Shown: in pieces, positions 53,834 through 61,337 of the stretch | Layout of the letters: each line of letters starts with the position of its first letter | How positions within the stretch are numbered: the first letter of the stretch is position 1 | Origin: Streptomyces sp. cg36 | GTDB taxonomy: Bacteria; Actinomycetota; Actinomycetes; Streptomycetales; Streptomycetaceae | Direction of reading: 5' to 3' | DNA length: 64,000 bases | Assembly: GCF_041080675.1 (NCBI RefSeq) | Contig: NZ_CP163520.1 | Span: 7,965,501-8,029,500, forward strand | Notes under the pieces: model-generated | What the model saw: only the letters and a program-made list of their open reading frames with translations | What the model was told of the DNA's origin: nothing | Database searches by the model: none | Program-made: the position numbers and the translations under genes

Positions 53834-55033
53834 ATGACGACTCGGTGGCGTGAAGAGCAGCTGGCGTCCATGACGGAGCTGACGAGCCGCTACGTCGCCT
53901 GGCTGCGGCTGCCCGCCCTCGTGCCCGTGCTGCTCGCCGCGCTGGCGGCCGAGCGGTATCTGAACGCGGGCGGTTTCTTCACCGTGTTCGGCCTGTACGC
54001 GGTGTGGTCGGTGGCGCGCCTGGTGCAGGTGCACCGGCAGCCGTCGGCCGGACCCGGCGGAGCGGTCCTGGCGGCCACGGTGGACGTGCTGGCCATCACC
54101 GCGATGGGCGCCCTGTCCGGGGGGCCGCACTCCTTCGTACGCTACGCGTACTACGTACTGCCGATGGCCAGCACCATGTGGCAGCGGCCCCGGCTCACCG
54201 CCTGGCTGAGTGCCGCCTGTATGGGCGGATACCTGGTGATGACGCTGCCGCACCTGCTGACGCACCACGACGCCGACGGGCTGCCGATCGCGGTGGACCT
54301 GGTGTACCTGCTGTGGGACGTCGGGGTGTGCGTGCTGGTGGCGGTGTTGCTGCGACGGCGCAGCAACCAGCTCGCGGAGCTCCTGGACAACCGGGAGTCG
54401 CTGCTGCGCAACGCCCTGGACGCGGAGGAACGCGAGCGGGCCCAGCTCGCCGACGCGCTGCACGACAGCGCGGTGCAGAACCTGCTGGCCGCGCTGCACG
54501 ACTTGGAGGAGGCCGCGGACGCGGCGCCGTCGGAAGCGTTGGAGCGGGCGTCGCACGAAGTGCGCGGATCGGTCAAGGAGATCCGGGACGTCATCTACGT
54601 CCTGCATCCGCAGGTCCTTGCCGCGGCCGGGATCGCACCCGCGCTGGAGTCCATCGGCGGCCGACTGGCACGGCGCGGGGGGTTCACGGTCCACTACGAC
54701 CTGCGCCTGGCGGAGCGGGGGCCGTTCGAGTCGCTGCTGTTCTCGGCGGCCCGCGAACTGCTCAACAACGTCGTCAAGCATGCCGGGGCGAAGAACGTGT
54801 GGGTGAGCCTGCGGCGGGACGGCGACGACGTGGTGCTGGCCGTGCGGGACGACGGCAAGGGGTTTGACCGCAGCGTCATCCAGGAGCGGTTGCGGGCCGG
54901 CCACATCGGGCTGGCCAGCCACTACGTACGGGTGGAGAGCGCGGGCGGGCGGTTCACGGTGGACAGCGCGCCCGGTGGCCCCACCGACGTGGAGGTCCGC
55001 CTGCCGGTGCGGACGCCCGCCGCGAAGGTCTGA
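53834..55033 (+). CDS. NarL-type sensor histidine kinase (kinase A)
   Basis: 399 residues. Four or five membrane helices (about 25-175), then HisKA_3 dimerisation (about 205-270) with the phospho-acceptor His in ADALHDSAVQNLLA, then HATPase (about 300-395; N box ELLNNVVKHA, DDGKGFD, GHIGLASH). No sensor domain beyond the membrane part. ATG 53834; a second in-frame ATG lies at 53870. Paralogue of the kinase at 56580. No adjacent response regulator; the NarL-type regulator at 34561 is the obvious candidate partner. Confidence 0.9.
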   Translation: MTTRWREEQLASMTELTSRYVAWLRLPALVPVLLAALAAERYLNAGGFFTVFGLYAVWSVARLVQVHRQPSAGPGGAVLAATVDVLAITAMGALSGGPHSFVRYAYYVLPMASTMWQRPRLTAWLSAACMGGYLVMTLPHLLTHHDADGLPIAVDLVYLLWDVGVCVLVAVLLRRRSNQLAELLDNRESLLRNALDAEERERAQLADALHDSAVQNLLAALHDLEEAADAAPSEALERASHEVRGSVKEIRDVIYVLHPQVLAAAGIAPALESIGGRLARRGGFTVHYDLRLAERGPFESLLFSAARELLNNVVKHAGAKNVWVSLRRDGDDVVLAVRDDGKGFDRSVIQERLRAGHIGLASHYVRVESAGGRFTVDSAPGGPTDVEVRLPVRTPAAKV

Positions 55034-55083
55034 GGGGAACCGCCTGGGCGGGCCGATCGGCGGAGCCGCGCTCACCAGGCCAA

Positions 55084-55128
55084 GCCCCCGGTCGGACCCG
55101 GCGCCGGGGCTGCCGGGCGTGCCATCGT
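55084..55128 (+). promoter_or_regulatory. Degenerate island-type promoter: box + N23 + CATCGT
   Basis: GCCCCCGGTCGGACCC (55084-55099) keeps the C-N4-G core but not the final GA; CATCGT (55123-55128) follows at the same spacing. Tentative promoter of the MFS-kinase pair. Confidence 0.3.
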
Positions 55129-55260
55129 GAACTGCGCGGTCGCGGTGCCTGACCACCCCGGCCGCCTCATCCGCCGCCTCGCGGCCTTCCGCCTTCGCGT
55201 ACCCGGCCCCTGTGCGGGCCCCGTCGCGCTTTCGCCTGCCGCCGTCCTGGAGGGGACTTC

Positions 55261-56586
55261 ATGCTGCGCTCGTACCGTGACCTGTTCTCCGTGCCAGGGG
55301 CACGCCCCCTGCTGTCCGCGGGTGTGGTGGCCCGTCTTCCGCGGGCCATGGTGTGTCTGGGGATCATCACGATGATCTCGCTGCGCACGGGCAACTACGC
55401 GCTGGCCGGGGCGGTCTGCGCGACCTACTCCCTGGCGGTCGCGACCCTGGGGCCACTGGTGGCGCGCGGGGTCGACCGGTACGGACAGCGGCGCGCGGCG
55501 CGGGCCGCACTGGCCTTCGCCTTCCTCGCGCTCGGCGTGCTCGTCGGGTGCAGCTACTGGGGCGCGCCGGTGTGGACGCTGTTCCCGTGCGCGCTCGCCG
55601 CCGGGACGATGCCGAACATCGGCGGGCTGGCCCGGGCGCGCTGGGCGCACCTGTTCGGCGACACCCCGCCGCTGCACACCGCGTACGCGGCGGAGTCGGT
55701 CGCCGACGAGATCTCGTTCGTGACCGGTCCCATCCTCGCGGTCACGCTCTCGACGGCCTGGTTCCCGGAGGCCGGGGTACTGGCGGCGATCGGCATCGGC
55801 CTCGTGGGCACCCTCGCGCTCACCGCCCAGCGCCGCACCGAGCCGCCCGCCTCTTCCGCGCACGCGCGTCGGCCGACCGTGCTGCGCGATGCCGGGGTGC
55901 GCGCGCTGGTCCTGGTGTTCTGCGCGTTCGGCGCGATCTTCAGCACGGTCGAGGTCATCACCGTGGCCTTCGCCGCCTCGCACGGGCACCGGGGCCAGGC
56001 CGCCTTCGCGCTGGCCGCCTTCGGTGTCACCAGCGGAGTGTCCGGACTGATCGTGGGCGCCCGCAAGCTCCGCTCCTCGCCTCCGGTGCGGCTCGCGGTG
56101 TGCCTGCTGGCCCTGGCGGCCTCACTGGTTCCGCTGCCGTTCGTCGGCGGCATGACGGAACTGACCCTCACGCTGCTGGTGTGCGGGCTGTTCATCTCGC
56201 CGAGCCTGATCACCGCGTACGGCCTGATCGAACGCCTGGTGGACAGGAAGCAGCTCAACGAGGGGCTCACCTGGCTGCTGTCCGGCATCACCTTCGGGCT
56301 GGCGGTGGGTTCGCTGCTGGGAGGTGTCGCGACGGACTGGCTGGGCCCGCAGCGGGCCCTGTGGGTTCCCGTCGCCTGTGCGGTTGCCACGGCCGTCCTC
56401 GCCGTCGTGGGGATGCGGCGGCTGAGCGGGCGCCGGGCGGTACCGGCCCCGGCGGACGTGAACCCGACGGGAGACGAGCCCGCGGGCTGCGGAACCTGGG
56501 CCCTGCCCGAGGAGGCGGGGGAGAGGGGCGTCGTGGAGGCCCGCGCGGCGACGGGCCCGGTGCGGGCGGAGGCGAGACCATGCTGA
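55261..56586 (+). CDS. MFS transporter overlapping a sensor kinase gene
   Basis: 441 residues with about twelve membrane helices (to about residue 395) and a soluble Pro/Ala/Gly-rich tail of about 45 residues. MFS features include the ARGVDRYGQRRAARA cytosolic loop after helix 2. The substrate is not deducible; relatives are annotated as drug or sugar exporters. ATG 55261 with GGAGG eight bases upstream. The last seven bases overlap the kinase start, so transporter and kinase are co-translated and may form one sensory unit. Confidence 0.88.
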   Translation: MLRSYRDLFSVPGARPLLSAGVVARLPRAMVCLGIITMISLRTGNYALAGAVCATYSLAVATLGPLVARGVDRYGQRRAARAALAFAFLALGVLVGCSYWGAPVWTLFPCALAAGTMPNIGGLARARWAHLFGDTPPLHTAYAAESVADEISFVTGPILAVTLSTAWFPEAGVLAAIGIGLVGTLALTAQRRTEPPASSAHARRPTVLRDAGVRALVLVFCAFGAIFSTVEVITVAFAASHGHRGQAAFALAAFGVTSGVSGLIVGARKLRSSPPVRLAVCLLALAASLVPLPFVGGMTELTLTLLVCGLFISPSLITAYGLIERLVDRKQLNEGLTWLLSGITFGLAVGSLLGGVATDWLGPQRALWVPVACAVATAVLAVVGMRRLSGRRAVPAPADVNPTGDEPAGCGTWALPEEAGERGVVEARAATGPVRAEARPC

Positions 56587-57905
56587 GAGCGGGCTCGCCG
56601 CACGGGCGCACGGGCGGCGACGGCGGACAGGAGCCGGGCGCCCGGCGGGCGTTGGGCGGCTGGTCCCGGTGCGGCGGTGACTGGATGTGCCGCGCGGACC
56701 AGGCGGACCCGCAGCTGGAGCGGTGTGCGGCCGGGATGCGCTTGGCGCTCCTGGCGCCCCTCGTCCTGACGGGGCTGACCGTCATCGACAGCGGGGCACG
56801 CGGCGCGTACTGGGTGCTGCTGGCCGCGTTCGCCGTGTGGAGCGTGCTGCAGGCGTGGCACCTGCGGTGGCGTGCCGCCACGCGGCTGAACCAGGCGGTG
56901 GCGGTCCTGCTGACCGACCTGGCGGTGCTGGCGCTGCTGGCTGAGCTGAGCGGCGGGCCCTACTCGCCCGTGTGCTTCGTGTACTTCCTGGTCCCCCTGA
57001 CCACGGTGCTGTGGCAACTGCCGCGCGTCTCGGTGGTGGTGGGGATGCTGTGCATCGGGGTGTACGCGGTGCTGGCCCTGGTGAACCTGTCGCCGCCGCG
57101 GCGCTCCCCCGACCTCGGCATGGACCTGCTGATCCAAGGGGTCTACCTGATGTGGCTCAGCGGGGTCGCCACCACGCTCTGTGTGCTGCTGAGCAGGCGC
57201 TCGCGGCGGGTGGCGCAGCTGCTGAGCGCGAGCCAGACCCTGCTGGAGGACGCGCTCGCGGCGGAGGAGCGCGAACGGGCCGAACTGGCCGACCAGTTGC
57301 ACGACGGTGCCGTGCAGAGCCTCCTCGCGGCCTGCCAGGATCTGGAGGAGGTCGCCGAGGAAGGCACCTCCCCGGCGCTGGAACGGGCCACGGCCTGCGT
57401 GCGCCAGACCGTGGCGGAGCTGCGGGAGACCGTCCTGGACCTGCATCCGCAGGTGCTCGCCGCGGTCGGACTCGCCGAGGCCCTGCGCCAGGCGGGCGGG
57501 CGCGCCGCACAGCGCGGCGGCCTCGACGTGCGGTACGCGATGCAACCGCGCGGACACGTGCCGGGAGAGCCGTTGATCTACGCGGCGGTGCGCGAGGCAC
57601 TGGCCAACGTCGTACGCCACGCGGAGGCGACCCGGGTACGCATCGAGCTGCGCGGCGAGGACCGGCACACGGTAGCGTGCGTGGTGGACGACGGCGTCGG
57701 CTTCGCCCCGGCACTGCTGACGGCCCGCATCGCCGAGGGGCACATCGGGCTGGCCAGCCACCGGGTGCGCATCGAGAGCGCGGGCGGCACCTTCCGGGTC
57801 GAGAGCACTCCGGGGTGCGGCACCCGCGTCGAGATCCGGTTGCCGAGCGAAGGCGTGCGGTTGCGGCCCCGGGCACCGGGGGCCACGGCGGCGGCAGCGC
57901 GGTGA
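56580..57905 (+). CDS. NarL-type sensor histidine kinase (kinase B)
   Basis: 441 residues. A variable N-terminus, four or five membrane helices (about 52-205), HisKA_3 (about 225-290) with the phospho-acceptor in ADQLHDGAVQSLLAACQDLEE, and HATPase (about 320-425; AVREALANVVRHA, DDGVGFA, GHIGLASHRV). Clear paralogue of kinase A with the same domain order. ATG 56580 lies inside the MFS stop region. No adjacent response regulator. Confidence 0.9.
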   Translation: MLRAGSPHGRTGGDGGQEPGARRALGGWSRCGGDWMCRADQADPQLERCAAGMRLALLAPLVLTGLTVIDSGARGAYWVLLAAFAVWSVLQAWHLRWRAATRLNQAVAVLLTDLAVLALLAELSGGPYSPVCFVYFLVPLTTVLWQLPRVSVVVGMLCIGVYAVLALVNLSPPRRSPDLGMDLLIQGVYLMWLSGVATTLCVLLSRRSRRVAQLLSASQTLLEDALAAEERERAELADQLHDGAVQSLLAACQDLEEVAEEGTSPALERATACVRQTVAELRETVLDLHPQVLAAVGLAEALRQAGGRAAQRGGLDVRYAMQPRGHVPGEPLIYAAVREALANVVRHAEATRVRIELRGEDRHTVACVVDDGVGFAPALLTARIAEGHIGLASHRVRIESAGGTFRVESTPGCGTRVEIRLPSEGVRLRPRAPGATAAAAR

Positions 57906-58012
57906 GCCGGGAGCCCGGGCGGGGTGAGCGGGGCTCGGACGTGCGCTCGCGGCGGGGTGACGCCGTCCACGGGCGAAGAAGCCGATCGGCGCCGGGTGCG
58001 TCCCCTGCCGGG

Positions 58013-58057
58013 CCCCCCACTCGTGGGATCCGGCGGCGCTGCCGCGCTGCCTAGAGT
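58013..58057 (+). promoter_or_regulatory. Island-type promoter: box + N23 + TAGAGT
   Basis: Box CCCCCCACTCGTGGGA (58013-58028) and -10 TAGAGT (58052-58057). Upstream of the leader peptide and second MFS gene. Confidence 0.6.
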
Positions 58058-58135
58058 CGACAGCGGTGCCAGGGGCACGGCGCTCTGGCGGCGGGCCGGG
58101 TAAACCCCCCGCGTCGGGCCGCAGCCCGCACCGTG

Positions 58136-58179
58136 GCGGCCGTACAGGCCGATGCCGTCGCATCGGCCTGTACGGCCGC
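58136..58179 (+). terminator. Perfect 20-bp hairpin in the MFS leader
   Basis: Stem 58136-58155 / 58160-58179 with no mismatch and a 4-base loop. It lies 231 bp after the kinase B stop, but also about 70 bp downstream of the predicted start of the MFS transcript, so it may terminate kinase B, attenuate the MFS gene, or both. Confidence 0.7.
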
Positions 58180-58267
58180 GCCCCGCCCCCCTGTCCGGTG
58201 TGCGGGTGAACAGATCCGCCCGTGCGCCGGCCCCGCCGCGCGCGGACAGTGAAAGTGAGCGCAACCC

Positions 58268-58336
58268 ATGAGGATCCCCGAGATCACACCTGCCCGCCGC
58301 CCCACGCCCGCCAACACCCATGCGCGGGTGCGGTGA
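58268..58336 (+). CDS. Possible 22-residue leader peptide of the MFS gene
   Basis: ATG 58268 encodes MRIPEITPARRPTPANTHAR plus two residues and ends in a TGA that overlaps the MFS ATG by one base (TGATG). A weak GTGAG lies about nine bases upstream. The MFS gene itself has no good ribosome-binding site, which fits translational coupling to this peptide. Pro- and Arg-rich composition is of the sort that can stall ribosomes. Not proven. Confidence 0.45.
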   Translation: MRIPEITPARRPTPANTHARVR

Positions 58337-59796
58337 TGACGGGCCTCGGCTCGGCGCGTGCGCGTCTGCTGGTCCTGGTGTGCTGCCTGGCGGTGCTCAT
58401 GGTCGGCCTCGACAGCACGGCGCTCAACGTCGCACTGCCCGCCATGCAGAGGCAGTTGCACACCTCCGTCTCCGGCATGCAGTGGGTGGTCGACGCCTAC
58501 AACCTCGTGGTGGCCGCGTTGATCCTGCTCACCGGGTCGACCGGGGACCGCGTCGGTCGGCGCCGGGTCTTCATGGCCGGTGCTGCCCTGTTCGCCGTCG
58601 GATCCACGCTGTGCGCGCTGGCGTCGAGCCTGGAGTGCCTGGTGGGGTTCCGGGTGATCCAGGCGCTAGGCGGAGTGATGATCGCCCCCGCCTCCCTCTC
58701 CCTGATCACCCATGCCTTCCCGGACCAGGCCGTGCGCAGCCGGGCGATCGGTATCTGGAGCGCCGCGTTCGGCACCGGCCTCGCCCTCGGTCCGATCATC
58801 GGCGGCGCACTGGTGGCCAGTGCGGGGTGGCGTTCGATCTTCTGGATCAACGTGCCGGTCGCGGCGCTGGCCGTGGTGCTCTCCCACCGTTTCGTCGCCG
58901 AGTCGCGCGCGGCGCGGGCCCGGCGCGCCGACCCGGTGGCACAGCTGCTGGTCATCGTCCTGCTGGGCAGTGTGAGCTACGGGGTCATCGAGGCCCCGCG
59001 CAACGGCTGGACCTCGGGCCTGATCGTGGGCTGTCTCGCGGTCGCCGTCGCGGCGCTGGCCGCGCTCGTCGTATGGGAGCGCCGCAGGGACGAGCCGCTG
59101 GTGGAGACGCGGTTCTTCCGCAGCGTCCCGTTCAGCGGATCCGTGGTGGTCTCGCTGGCGTCGTTCGCCGCGCTCGGCGGATTCCTGTTCGTGAACACGC
59201 TCTACTTGCAGGACGTGCGGGGCATGAGCGCCCTGGCGGCGGGGCTGTGGATGCTGCCGATGGCGGCGATGACGGTGGTGTGCGCGCCGCTGGCGGGCCG
59301 GCTCGCGGGCCGGTCCGGGCCGCGGGTCCCCGTGGTCCTGTCCGGCGCCGCGATGGCTCTGAGCGGTCTGCTGCTCGCTGTCTGCCACGCCGAGTCGTCG
59401 GGGGTGGCGCTGTGCGTGGCGTACGCGCTGTTCGGTGCCTCGATCGGTCTGGTCGACGTGCCCGCTACGGCGCTGGCGGTGGCGGGCATGCCGAGGGAGC
59501 AGGCGGGCACCGCCTCCGCCATCACGATGTCGAGTTGCCGCATCGGTGTGGCGCTGGGTGTCGCGGTGTTCGGCTCGGTCCTGGCCGAAGGGCTGCACCG
59601 CACGACCGGTCACGCGGCGCGGCCGATGGCGGGCTTCCTGGCCGCGGCGCAGCCGATCTGGTGGCTCGTGGTGGGCTGCGGTCTTGTCGTCGGCCTGCTG
59701 GGCGTGCTCGTCAGCGGGGCCTGGGCCACCTCGACGGCCCGCGAGGCCGTGACCGGGCTGAGCCGGACCCCGGCCCTGGAAAACGCCGAGTCGTGA
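58336..59796 (+). CDS. 14-helix MFS drug exporter (EmrB/QacA type)
   Basis: 486 residues with about fourteen membrane helices. Motif C-like GTGLALGPIIGGAL (about residues 145-158), the loop TGSTGDRVGRRRVF (motif A) and the opening LDSTALNVALPAMQRQLHTSV are typical of drug:H+ antiporters. ATG 58336 is preferred; the upstream in-frame extension is hydrophilic. Expression probably depends on the box promoter at 58013, the hairpin and the leader peptide. Confidence 0.9.
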   Translation: MTGLGSARARLLVLVCCLAVLMVGLDSTALNVALPAMQRQLHTSVSGMQWVVDAYNLVVAALILLTGSTGDRVGRRRVFMAGAALFAVGSTLCALASSLECLVGFRVIQALGGVMIAPASLSLITHAFPDQAVRSRAIGIWSAAFGTGLALGPIIGGALVASAGWRSIFWINVPVAALAVVLSHRFVAESRAARARRADPVAQLLVIVLLGSVSYGVIEAPRNGWTSGLIVGCLAVAVAALAALVVWERRRDEPLVETRFFRSVPFSGSVVVSLASFAALGGFLFVNTLYLQDVRGMSALAAGLWMLPMAAMTVVCAPLAGRLAGRSGPRVPVVLSGAAMALSGLLLAVCHAESSGVALCVAYALFGASIGLVDVPATALAVAGMPREQAGTASAITMSSCRIGVALGVAVFGSVLAEGLHRTTGHAARPMAGFLAAAQPIWWLVVGCGLVVGLLGVLVSGAWATSTAREAVTGLSRTPALENAES

Positions 59797-59821
59797 CCGC
59801 CGGACGAGCGGGGCGCGGGGG

Positions 59822-60469
59822 TCAGCCGGAGGAGGTCATGTCGGCGTAGGCCACGATGTTGTCGCTGTATCCGTCCGCGCCACGGGTGCCCCCGCAGGTG
59901 ACCAGCCGCAGCTGCGGCCCGCCCGACCCGCCGTACACCTCGTCGGCCGGGAAGCGGGACTTGGGATACTGACGCACCTCGCCCACGGTGAAGTGGACGG
60001 TGGAGCCGTCGGCGCGCGCCACGTCGACGCGGTCGCCGGGCCGCAGCCGCCCCACGTCGAAGAACGCGCCCTTGCCGTACACACCGACCGTGGAGTGCCC
60101 CAGCAGTACGGAGGCGCCGTCCTGCCCCGGCGTCGGTGAACCGCGGTACCAGCCGACGGGGGCGTCGCGTTCGATCGGAGGCACCTGCACCGTGCCGTCG
60201 CCCTCCAGACCGAGGGGGACCACCGGTGCCGAAAGGCCGAAGCGGGGGATGTCCACGCGGACCGGCTCGGAGCGGCCGAGCGGGGCGACGGAGCGGTTCG
60301 GGTGCACGGGGGCCGTGGTGGTGGGTGCGGTGGGCCGGGGCGGTGTGTCGGCGTCGGAGGGCCCGAACCAGAGGAATCCGATGAGCACCAGCGCGAGACC
60401 GGCGAGGAGTATGACGACGTACACCGGTCCCGGGGTGCGTCGAGTGGGGGTCTTGCGGTCGGAACGCAT
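59822..60469 (-). CDS. Class F sortase
   Basis: 215 residues. One N-terminal membrane helix (about 15-36), then the sortase barrel with LGHSTVGVYGKGAFF (His) and QLRLVTCGGTR (Cys). Closely related to the sortase at 38127 (shared APVGWYRGSPTPG, YPKS-x-FP and D-x-Y-x-DNIV segments). ATG 60469. Convergent with the MFS gene 25 bp away. No sortable substrate gene is directly adjacent. Confidence 0.9.
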   Translation of the reverse strand: MRSDRKTPTRRTPGPVYVVILLAGLALVLIGFLWFGPSDADTPPRPTAPTTTAPVHPNRSVAPLGRSEPVRVDIPRFGLSAPVVPLGLEGDGTVQVPPIERDAPVGWYRGSPTPGQDGASVLLGHSTVGVYGKGAFFDVGRLRPGDRVDVARADGSTVHFTVGEVRQYPKSRFPADEVYGGSGGPQLRLVTCGGTRGADGYSDNIVAYADMTSSG

Positions 60470-60660
60470 CGTCAGGGCCTCTCTGCCGTAGGTCGCGGTG
60501 GTGGACGGCGTTCGCGCAGGACAGCCGGTCGCCGGGGCATTGCTCCACGGCCACCGGGGTGGGAACACGCGGCAATTGGCGCACGCGGTGGGGGAGTTGG
60601 CGGACCGCCAGCGGCCATGGCGGCGGGTGCGACGCGGCCGTCACCCGTGCTGACGCACGC

Positions 60661-60984
60661 TCAGCAGGAGCGGCGCAGCAGGGCACGCCGTTCGGTCGCG
60701 CTCATCCCGCCCCACACTCCGGTGGTCTCCTTGTTCCGCAGGGCCCAGGACAGGCACTCGGGCTGGACGGGGCAGGTGAAGCAGATCGCTTTGGCCCGCT
60801 CGACCTCGGCCGGGCTGGGCCCGTGGCGGCGGGGTGAGAAGAACACTTCCGGGGCCATGTCCCGGCAGGCCGCCGAGTGCCGCCAGTCCTCGCGGTCGCG
60901 GGGTGCGGGGCCGGTCCGCCGCTGGTGGCGTCGCAGGTACTGGAGGACGGCCGGGGCGAGTTGGGTGGTGGTCGCGCGATGCAC
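60661..60984 (-). CDS. WhiB-like iron-sulfur regulator
   Basis: 107 residues. Cysteines in SAACRDM and in ICFTCPVQPEC give the C-x29-C-x2-C-x5-C cluster pattern, followed by TGVWGGMSATERRALLRR with a basic DNA-binding tail. GTG 60984 with AGGAG six bases upstream. Divergent from the MmgE/PrpD gene; both starts have island-type boxes, which suggests the WhiB protein is itself part of the regulon. Confidence 0.92.
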   Translation of the reverse strand: MHRATTTQLAPAVLQYLRRHQRRTGPAPRDREDWRHSAACRDMAPEVFFSPRRHGPSPAEVERAKAICFTCPVQPECLSWALRNKETTGVWGGMSATERRALLRRSC

Positions 60985-61066
60985 AGGCGTCTCCTGTTCC
61001 GGTGAGGATACGGGCGCCGCGCGTATCCCTTCGGCCCTCGCGGACGCGGACGCGCGGTAGGCCGAC

Positions 61067-61111
61067 ACGGTAGGCAGGTGCCCCGGCGCCACGGTTCATC
61101 CCGGTGGGGGA
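61067..61111 (-). promoter_or_regulatory. Island-type promoter: box + N23 + TACCGT
   Basis: Box TCCCCCACCGGGATGA (61096-61111) and -10 TACCGT (61067-61072), driving the WhiB gene. Confidence 0.6.
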
Positions 61112-61178
61112 GACGGCAGGGGAAGTGGTGTTCCTCTGCCGGACGCCGCCGCCGTTGTCGCGGCCGTCCACCGGCCGC

Positions 61179-61223
61179 CCCTCTCATCGGGGGACACTCC
61201 CGGCCCGCCGGGTCTCCTACGGT
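61179..61223 (+). promoter_or_regulatory. Island-type promoter: box + N23 + TACGGT
   Basis: Box CCCTCTCATCGGGGGA (61179-61194; two positions off) and -10 TACGGT (61218-61223), facing the MmgE/PrpD gene. Confidence 0.55.
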
Positions 61224-61337
61224 TCTGTCACGGCCACGGGACGGACGCGGCCCCCGTGCGCACACGTCTCGGACGTGCGGCCGGACAGACCTGTGCCCGT
61301 CACGTGGGCACGCCGACGCGGACGCGAGGTGGAAGAC

